Below are positions 48,305 to 54,279 of a DNA stretch of 54,279 bases, piece by piece. Each line of letters opens with the position of its first letter. The first letter of the stretch is position 1. The notes below the pieces were generated by a model, which saw nothing but the letters and a program-made list of their open reading frames with translations, did no database searches and was not told where the DNA came from. A program made the translations under genes and the position numbers. Source of the stretch: Streptococcus uberis (GTDB taxonomy: Bacteria > Bacillota > Bacilli > Lactobacillales > Streptococcaceae); the NCBI RefSeq assembly GCF_000785785.1, contig NZ_JRQN01000014.1, positions 1 to 54,279 of the forward strand. Direction: 5' to 3'.

Positions 48305-50281
48305 ATGCAAAAGATTGTGGAATTACCAGAAGTTCTCGCCAATCAGATCGCAGCTGGTGAAGTTATTGAACGGCCAGCTAGTGTTGTTAAAGAATTGGTC
48401 GAGAATGCTATTGATGCTAAGAGTAGTCAAATTACTATAGAGATTGAAGAGTCAGGCCTTAAATCAATTACCATTACGGATAATGGGGAAGGGATGTCAA
48501 AAGAAGACCTTCCTCTTAGTTTGTTACGTCATGCAACTAGTAAAATAAAAAGTCAAAGTGATCTATTCCGAATTAGGACCTTGGGTTTTCGTGGTGAAGC
48601 TCTTCCTTCAATTGCTTCTATTAGTTTACTGACGATTAAATCAGCGACAGCTGAAGCAGAACATGGGAATCAGCTAGTTTCTAAAGGTGGCGAAATTGAA
48701 TCAATTGAACCAGTCTCAACACCTGTAGGAACAAAAATTAAAGTTGAAGATCTCTTTTTCAACACTCCTGCTCGTTTGAAATACATGAAGAGTCTGCAAG
48801 CTGAGCTTGCGCATATTGTGGACGTTGTCAATCGTCTCAGTTTAGCTCATCCAGAAGTAGCCTTTACATTAATTTGTGATGGCAGGGAGTTAACCAAGAC
48901 ATCTGGAACCTCTGATTTAAAACAAGCTATTGCAGGTATTTATGGGATTAATACGGCTAAGAAAATGGTTGAGATTTCAACTGCTGATTTGGATTTTGAG
49001 GTTTCGGGTTATGTTAGTTTACCTGAATTAACCAGGGCAAATCGGAATTATATCACTATATTAATTAATGGACGATATATCAAAAATTTCCTCTTGAACA
49101 GAGCAATTTTAGATGGTTATGGTTCAAAATTAATGGTTGGGCGTTTTCCAATTGTCGTTATTGATATTCAAATTGATCCTTATTTAGCTGACGTAAACGT
49201 CCATCCAACCAAACAGGAGGTGCGAATCTCAAAAGAACGTGAGTTGATGGGCCTAATTAGTTCAGCAATTTCAGAGAGTCTTCGTTTACAGGATTTGATT
49301 CCTGATGCTTTAGAAAATTTAGCCAAGTCAACGACAAGAAATAAAACTAAATATGAACAAACTAGCTTACCTTTACAAGCCAATAAACTTTATTATGATA
49401 AAGAAAAAGGGGATTTCTTTACTGTTGATAGCAGCAAAGAAGAGCTAGCTAACCAATCTAGTCAAAGTAAAGTAGTTGACAGCGGTGTAAAGAGAGAAGA
49501 GGAAGTTGATCCTGTAGTTGAAGAGCCGAGTCCTTCATTCTCTGTCAAGCATGCTAGTCGGGTCATAATGGATGAAGATGATGTCAATCACCCAGATTTA
49601 GATTTATCTAATCAGAAAAAATTATCAAAACTAATTGAAAATCTGGAAAATGAAGAAGCTTCTGTTTTCCCTGAATTAGATTATTTTGGTCAAATGCACG
49701 GAACCTATCTTTTTGCTCAAGGAAATGAGGGTTTGTTTATCATTGACCAACATGCTGCTCAAGAACGTGTTAAATATGAGTATTACCGTGAGAAGATTGG
49801 TCAGGTTGACAATAGTTTACAGCAATTGCTAGTGCCTTATTTGTTTGAGTTTTCAGGATCAGATTTCATTAACTTACAAGAAAAAATGCCTTTACTCAAT
49901 CAAGTTGGCATAAACTTAGAAGAATATGGTCAAAATACTTTTATTCTCAGAGAACACCCCATTTGGATGAAAGAAGACGAGATTGAATCCGGGGTCTATG
50001 AAATGTGTGATATGCTCTTATTGACCAACAATGTCTCCATTAAAACCTATCGCGCAGAGTTGGCCATCATGATGAGTTGTAAACGGTCCATTAAAGCAAA
50101 CCATAGTTTAGATGACTACTCAGCACGCCAATTACTCTTGCAATTAGCCCAATGCAAAAATCCATATAACTGTCCACATGGACGTCCTGTTCTTATCAAC
50201 TTTAGCAAGGCGGATATGGAAAAAATGTTCAGACGGATTCAAGAAAATCACACTAGCTTGAGAGATTTAGGAAAATATTAG
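48305..50281 (+). CDS. mutL: DNA mismatch repair protein MutL
   Basis: GHKL ATPase/endonuclease that follows MutS in mismatch repair. The 658-residue chain is intact: [46 protein letters not shown] and the FFNTPAR loop lie in the N-terminal half, a variable linker (about 340-460) follows, and the C-terminal domain has [18 protein letters not shown]-type [10 protein letters not shown] and CPHGRP. The [11 protein letters not shown] motif corresponds to the DQHA(x)2E(x)4E endonuclease motif. Start ATG at 48305 follows CGAGG; an upstream in-frame ATG at 48287 is possible but lacks a site. Its promoter is separate from mutS. Confidence 0.95.
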   Translation: MQKIVELPEVLANQIAAGEVIERPASVVKELVENAIDAKSSQITIEIEESGLKSITITDNGEGMSKEDLPLSLLRHATSKIKSQSDLFRIRTLGFRGEALPSIASISLLTIKSATAEAEHGNQLVSKGGEIESIEPVSTPVGTKIKVEDLFFNTPARLKYMKSLQAELAHIVDVVNRLSLAHPEVAFTLICDGRELTKTSGTSDLKQAIAGIYGINTAKKMVEISTADLDFEVSGYVSLPELTRANRNYITILINGRYIKNFLLNRAILDGYGSKLMVGRFPIVVIDIQIDPYLADVNVHPTKQEVRISKERELMGLISSAISESLRLQDLIPDALENLAKSTTRNKTKYEQTSLPLQANKLYYDKEKGDFFTVDSSKEELANQSSQSKVVDSGVKREEEVDPVVEEPSPSFSVKHASRVIMDEDDVNHPDLDLSNQKKLSKLIENLENEEASVFPELDYFGQMHGTYLFAQGNEGLFIIDQHAAQERVKYEYYREKIGQVDNSLQQLLVPYLFEFSGSDFINLQEKMPLLNQVGINLEEYGQNTFILREHPIWMKEDEIESGVYEMCDMLLLTNNVSIKTYRAELAIMMSCKRSIKANHSLDDYSARQLLLQLAQCKNPYNCPHGRPVLINFSKADMEKMFRRIQENHTSLRDLGKY

Positions 50282-50291
50282 AAAGAAAATC

Positions 50292-51514
50292 ATGAAAGAT
50301 TTTTTCAAACTATCCAGAGATATTCAGATTAGACAGCTTGTACGCTTTATTACAATAACCTTAGGCAGTAGCATTTTCCCATTTATGGCAATGTATTATA
50401 CTAGTTTTTTGGAACATTTTGGACAGGTATTCTAATGATAGTGACCAGTTTAACTGGTTTTGTTGGTAGCCTGTATGGTGGTCACTTATCAGATGCTATT
50501 GGTCGAAAGAAGGTTGTTGTCATTGGTTCAGTAGGTTCCACCCTAGATTGGTTATTAACGATAGTGGCAAATATTCCAGGACACCTACTTCCCTGGATTA
50601 CCTTTGTTGGGATTTTATTGGTAGAATTATCCTCATCATTTTATGCTCCAGCTTATGAAGCCATGTTAATTGACTTGACAGACAATAGCAACAGACGATT
50701 TGTCTACACCATCAATTATTGGTTTATTAATATTGCGGTCATGTTTGGAGCAGGTATTTCCGGATTATTCTATGACCACTATTTTTGGGAATTATTGATA
50801 GCTCTTTTTATTGTTAATTTGGGATGTTTCTTTATTGCCTTCTATAAATTTGCGGAGACTAAGCCAGCGGACCAGCAATTTGAACACCAGACCGGTATTA
50901 TTGGGACTTTTAAGAATTATCGACAAGTGCTTAATGATAAAGCTTTTGTCGTCTTTACCATTGGTTCAATTCTCTTTTCATGTATCTGGATGCAAATGGA
51001 TAATTATGTTCCTGTACACCTCAAATTGCATTTTGTACCAACAGAACTTTTTGGCTATACCATCACCAGTGCTAAGATGTTGTCATTAATGGTTCTGACC
51101 AACACAGCCTTAATAGTTACCTTAATGGCGTTCGTCAATAGATTAACTGAAAAATGGGATTTATTACAACAATTAATTATTGGTTCACTTGTCTTTTCAT
51201 TTGGCATGTTATTATCATTCTCTTTTAACCAGTTTATTTGGATTTGGCTTGCTGTAATTATTTTTACAATAGGAGAAATGATTAATGTTCCAGCCAATCA
51301 GGTCTTGCGAGCAGAAATGATGGACCAGTCAAAGATTGGTTCCTATACAGGCTTTGTCTCAATGGCTCAGCCTTTAGGAGCAATCTTAGCTGGGTTTACA
51401 GTTTCTATCAGTCACTTTACAGGTCGTCTAGGCGTCCAAATTGCATTTATTATTATTGCCACTTTAGGACTTTACTTAATTGTCCTATCCGCCAAAATGA
51501 AGAAAAAGGTTTAA
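50292..51514 (+). pseudogene. lmrP: LmrP-like MFS multidrug transporter, frameshifted in a poly-T run
   Basis: ATG at 50292 starts a good LmrP N terminus (MKDFFKLSRDIQIRQLVRFI then FPFMAMYYTS), which stops after about 47 codons. A second frame from about 50411 carries the rest (GILMIVTSLTGFVGSLYGGHLSDAIGRKK, the MFS motif A, and ten further helices) to 51514. The join is T6 at 50405-50410; a seventh T restores YTSFFGTFWTG and a 407-residue protein. LmrP expels cationic drugs with protons. The long second frame could be translated from 50435 but would lack helix 1. Confidence 0.85.
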
Positions 51515-51515
51515 G

Positions 51516-52109
51516 ATGTTTGATTATATAAAAGGTCAATTAACTAAAATTACTGCTAAATATATTGTGGTCGAAGCTAACGGTTTGGGCTATATTATCT
51601 ATGTTGCAAATCCCTATAGTTTTTCTGACAGTGTCAATCAGAAGGTCACTATTTATTTACACCAGGTCATTCGTGAGGACGCTCACCTCTTATTTGGTTT
51701 TCACACAGAAGAGGAAAAAGATGTCTTTCTTAAACTTATCTCGGTTTCAGGAATTGGTCCAATGACAGCGCTAGCTATTGTCGCCGTCGACGACAACCAA
51801 GGATTAGTAATGGCCATTGATAACAGTGACATCAAATACTTAATGAAGTTCCCTAAAATTGGTAAGAAAACAGCGCAGCAAATGATTTTAGACTTATCTG
51901 GGAAATTTGTCGAAGCACCAAGTGACAAGGCACTGTCAAGTAAGGCAAGTGCTGCTGGTAATCAACAGCTTGATGAAGCTATCGAGGCTCTCCTGGCTCT
52001 AGGTTATAAAGCAACTGAATTGAAGAAAATCCGTGCCTTCTTTGAGGGAACTGACGAAACAGCTGAGCAATATATCAAATCTGCGCTGAAAATGTTAATG
52101 AAAGGTTAA
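51516..52109 (+). CDS. ruvA: Holliday junction branch migration protein RuvA
   Basis: A 197-residue protein that binds four-way junctions and loads the RuvB motor. It has the N-terminal OB domain ([30 protein letters not shown]), two helix-hairpin-helix motifs ([16 protein letters not shown] and [22 protein letters not shown]) and the RuvB-binding domain III at the C terminus ([14 protein letters not shown]). The start immediately follows the lmrP stop, so it depends on read-through transcription of the frameshifted gene. Confidence 0.96.
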   Translation: MFDYIKGQLTKITAKYIVVEANGLGYIIYVANPYSFSDSVNQKVTIYLHQVIREDAHLLFGFHTEEEKDVFLKLISVSGIGPMTALAIVAVDDNQGLVMAIDNSDIKYLMKFPKIGKKTAQQMILDLSGKFVEAPSDKALSSKASAAGNQQLDEAIEALLALGYKATELKKIRAFFEGTDETAEQYIKSALKMLMKG

Positions 52110-52112
52110 TCT

Positions 52113-52664
52113 ATGAAACGCTGTTCTTGGGTACCTACTGACAATCCTCTCTATTGCGATTACCACGATGTTGAGTGGGGCAAACCAATACATGATGATC
52201 AAGCACTTTTTGAATTGCTTTGCTTAGAATCTTATCAGGCAGGACTTTCTTGGTTGACCGTTTTGCGAAAAAGGCCAGCCTTTAATGCAGTTTTTCATAA
52301 CTATGACATTAGTTGTGTGGCTCAGTTTAGTCAAGACGAAATGGCTGCCGCTTTAGAGAATCCACAAATTATCCGCCATAAACTGAAACTTGCAGCAACT
52401 GTCAATAATGCCCAAGCTGTGCAAAAAGTACAAGCAGAATTTGGTAGCTTTGATGCTTATCTCTGGGATTTTGTAGGTGGAAAACCGATTGACAACCTTG
52501 TAAACCATAAACATCCAGTACCAACTCAAACTGATTTATCAGTGAGTCTAGCTAAGGACTTAAAAAAACGAGGTTTCAAATTTTTAGGACCAACAACAAT
52601 CTATTCTTTCATGCAAGCTTCCGGAATGATTAATGATCATGAAGAAGATTGTAATTTTAAATAA
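52113..52664 (+). CDS. tag: DNA-3-methyladenine glycosylase I
   Basis: Removes 3-methyladenine from alkylated DNA. The 183-residue enzyme begins KRCSWVPTDNPLYCDYHDVEWG with conserved zinc ligand Cys and the E/W substrate residues, continues LFELLCLESYQAGLSWLTVLRKRPAF (HhH-superfamily core), and ends KRGFKFLGPTTIYSFMQASGMINDHEEDC with the His and Cys zinc ligands. Starts three bases after ruvA, so it is the last gene of the mutL-lmrP-ruvA-tag run. In related genomes cinA and recA follow; here they do not. Confidence 0.95.
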   Translation: MKRCSWVPTDNPLYCDYHDVEWGKPIHDDQALFELLCLESYQAGLSWLTVLRKRPAFNAVFHNYDISCVAQFSQDEMAAALENPQIIRHKLKLAATVNNAQAVQKVQAEFGSFDAYLWDFVGGKPIDNLVNHKHPVPTQTDLSVSLAKDLKKRGFKFLGPTTIYSFMQASGMINDHEEDCNFK

Positions 52665-53114
52665 TGACATGTAGTTATACGTTCTGTACAACTAAGGTTA
52701 GGAATGATTCTAATCATTGGTAGCAGATCATATAACTTTTTTAATTGTGACAGAGATGTCCTTGATTTCAGTTATGGGACAGTATATAATAAACACATAA
52801 AAATTCGGATTTTCTGAATCATGGCTGAGTAAAGAATTTAAGAATAGCCACTATCTTATTAATTTTGTTTTTTAGAAAATTTACGTTTTACTAAAAGGTA
52901 AATTTCCAGATAAAAATTGGTGTGTCTTTTCGAATGATTAGATGAGGATAACTAATTGACTCATTTGAAAAAGAAAGGACTGATACTAATGTACAAAAAC
53001 TGACACAATAATCCTGAACAGAATAATAGAGAAGTTTAAGGTTAGAAAGGAAATATTTTATAATACCAAATACAAATGTAACTTAATGAAAGTAATATAT
53101 AAAGGAAATTCTTT
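52665..53114. other. Gene-free stretch between tag and the accessory end
   Basis: About 450 AT-rich bases with no reading frame I can support. A short hairpin AATGATT-ct-AATCATT lies near 52702-52717. No clear terminator for tag. GAAAGGAAATATTTTATAAT (about 53045-53064) could include a -10 for the next gene. Confidence 0.4.
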
Positions 53115-53719
53115 ATGAAAAAAACAACTAAATCTGTGGCAGTTTTATCTGCAAGTCAATATTACCTAGCGCAACATCTGTTTACGCAAATACCCCAAGT
53201 ACTCTAGCACCTAAACCAATATTAAAAGCTGGTCAACCTGATATTCGTCTAAGTGACCTTACTCCAGAACAAAACCGAAAACTTAATCTGATGTTTACTA
53301 TTGGCGAAGAACTAGCTTTAACAGCTAATGGGGAGTTATATCTTAATCATAATACTAAGTTTATTAAAAACAAGTATAATTTAAGTGATGATGATCTTAC
53401 TTTTATTACTAATTCAATAGCAAACTATAATATAGTCCTTACAACTCCAGTTATGATTCCAAAAGCCAGTTTTAGTGGAGGATACATCCATTTATCATAT
53501 ACCGAAGTTATGAATATTGTTAATTTAGCAGCTAGTTACGGTCCGGGGGTTATCGCAGGATCAATGTCTGCGCTGCTATCATTTTATCCTGGTATAGGAA
53601 CTATTATTGGAGGTATCGTAGGATGGTTCGGAGCAGCTTCTATTTTACAAGCAATGAGTGATGCGGCTTTCAATGGAAAAGGAATAAAAATTGGTATTGG
53701 GGGAATATCAGCAGAATAA
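53115..53719 (+). CDS. Secreted bacteriocin-like protein, frameshifted in its signal peptide
   Basis: ATG at 53115 (site AAAGGAAA) starts KKTTKSVAVLSAS; a frame change near 53155-53162 leads into ILPSATSVYA-NTPSTLAPK, which is the end of a signal peptide. One base appears missing. Restored, it is about 201 residues: signal peptide, LSDLTPEQNRKLNLMFTIGEELALTANGELY, a middle region, and a hydrophobic Gly-rich C terminus (YPGIGTIIGGIVGWFGAASILQ … GKGIKIGIGGIS). The shape resembles secreted proteins of unknown function in enterococci/streptococci that are often called bacteriocin-like. If the break is real only the frame from 53291 remains, without a signal peptide. Confidence 0.6.
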
Positions 53720-53722
53720 ATT

Positions 53723-53908
53723 ATGTCAAATTTCAAAATCTTTATCGTTATTTTTTTCCTGTTTACATTATTTTCAATTGCCAATTATTTTTTTCCAATA
53801 CTCTATGATTCCATACAAACAGCAATATTCTTTCCAATATCAATATTTTTAGGATATAAATTAGCAATATGGGTAATAAACTATATAAAATTTTTATTAA
53901 AAAAATAA
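53723..53908 (+). CDS. Small two-TM protein, possible immunity protein
   Basis: I do not recognise this 61-residue protein. It has two hydrophobic helices (about residues 5-27 and 33-56) and a basic C terminus (FLLKK). It begins one base after the stop of the secreted protein, with no strong ribosome site of its own, so it is coupled to it. Immunity to the neighbour is inferred from size, topology and position only. Confidence 0.5.
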   Translation: MSNFKIFIVIFFLFTLFSIANYFFPILYDSIQTAIFFPISIFLGYKLAIWVINYIKFLLKK

Positions 53909-53937
53909 GAGCTTGTTTGTTATTGATTTTAACTTAA

Positions 53938-54189
53938 AATATCAAAGATGCTTTTCCCATGTATTACACGTTTGAAGTTTCAAAGATCTATCCTGGAAAA
54001 AATGGGGAACATAATGTCATTGGAATAGGTTACCAATTAAGTAAAGATGGAAAAGATGTAGAATATATTTATTATCATGATCCTTCTTATGCAGTCATCG
54101 ATTCCACTTATGGCGGTCTTAAAAAAGTAACACTAGCTGAATTGCTTCAAGCCATGCTAACTTGTGTTGAACCAAACTATGCTTGGTAA
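53938..54189 (+). pseudogene. C-terminal fragment of a C39-like peptidase domain protein
   Basis: The frame is open from 53938; the first ATG is at 53959. Its sequence has HNVIGIGY (histidine of the C39/papain-like triad), YYHDPSY (the following Asp) and GGLKKVTLAELLQAM, an arrangement typical of the C-terminal half of Peptidase_C39_2 proteins. The N-terminal half with the catalytic cysteine is missing and there is no ribosome site before 53959, so I read it as a 5'-truncated relic. Confidence 0.5.
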
Positions 54190-54229
54190 ATGGAAAGAAT
54201 CCTTAATTTTGGCAAATTACAAGTTCAAG

Positions 54230-54279
54230 TTAGCCATTTAGTAAAAACTCTTTAGGAGATTTATAATCTAGTATTTTTT
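54230..54279 (-). mobile_element. C-terminal end of a transposase, possibly IS30 family
   Basis: The minus strand encodes KILDYKSPKEFLLNG and a stop, running off the right edge. This resembles the R-K-x-L-x-Y-x-S/T-P-x-E end of IS30-type transposases. Only 16 codons are visible, so the family is tentative. Confidence 0.4.

Noticed and set aside
50435..51514. 359-codon frame as a complete stand-alone MFS transporter
   Set aside because: It lacks helix 1, has no ribosome site at 50435, and the missing part lies directly upstream in another frame.

Overview
The window is a low-GC Firmicutes chromosome segment, most likely from a pyogenic-group Streptococcus. Gene content and order (trpS, guaB, recF; pgsA–ecfA1A2T; mnmA–mnmG; rplI–dnaB–rpsD; hisS–aspS; argS/argR–mutS–mutL–ruvA–tag) match, from memory, the origin-proximal end of S. 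pyogenes/S. uberis-type chromosomes. Species cannot be fixed by eye; the S. uberis/S. parauberis/S. iniae neighbourhood is my best guess. Three near-consensus ParB sites (parS) at 10703, 19067 and 36996 support a position close to oriC, and most genes run left to right, as expected if the origin lies to the left.

Layout: 1–351, N-terminal end of an ISAs1-type transposase running off the left edge. 459–4455, a YitT membrane protein, T-box-controlled trpS and guaB. 4489–6134, a perfect inverted repeat, then recF and an S4-domain gene on the minus strand. 6256–13080, a possible small RNA followed by a left-to-right run of two M16 peptidase-like genes (the second frameshifted), rodZ, pgsA and the ECF transporter energizing module. 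13205–14499, a secreted Apf-like lysozyme-fold protein and a decayed IS200/IS605 element. 14497–16715, a HAD phosphatase and L-serine dehydratase (minus strand). 16828–26325, mnmA, marC, a hairpin-terminated leader RNA, a NUDIX gene, mnmG, gdpP, rplI, dnaB, veg and rpsD with its S4 leader.

26422–36783 is more variable: a CsbD peptide, TetR/DUF1304, a PadR–HAAS–DUF4097 envelope operon, an ArsR/thioredoxin pair, two XRE regulators with membrane tails, broken DUF368 and CPBP genes, NUDIX, PAP2, rpmG/rpmF and a TMEM175-type channel. 36922–52664 is core again: hisS, aspS, three tandem YitT paralogues, argS, argR, ylbF, mutS, mutL, lmrP, ruvA and tag. 52665–54279 is an accessory end: a secreted bacteriocin-like protein, a small two-TM neighbour, a C39-peptidase fragment and a probable transposase tail, where related genomes usually carry cinA–recA.

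A recurring theme is small indels that break genes: ymfH (A9 run), IS200 tnpA, DUF368, CPBP, mutS (two), lmrP (T6 run) and the signal peptide of the secreted protein. Either the assembly has homopolymer errors or, since mutS itself is hit, the strain is a mismatch-repair-defective mutator. The sequence alone cannot separate these, but the two explanations make different testable predictions.
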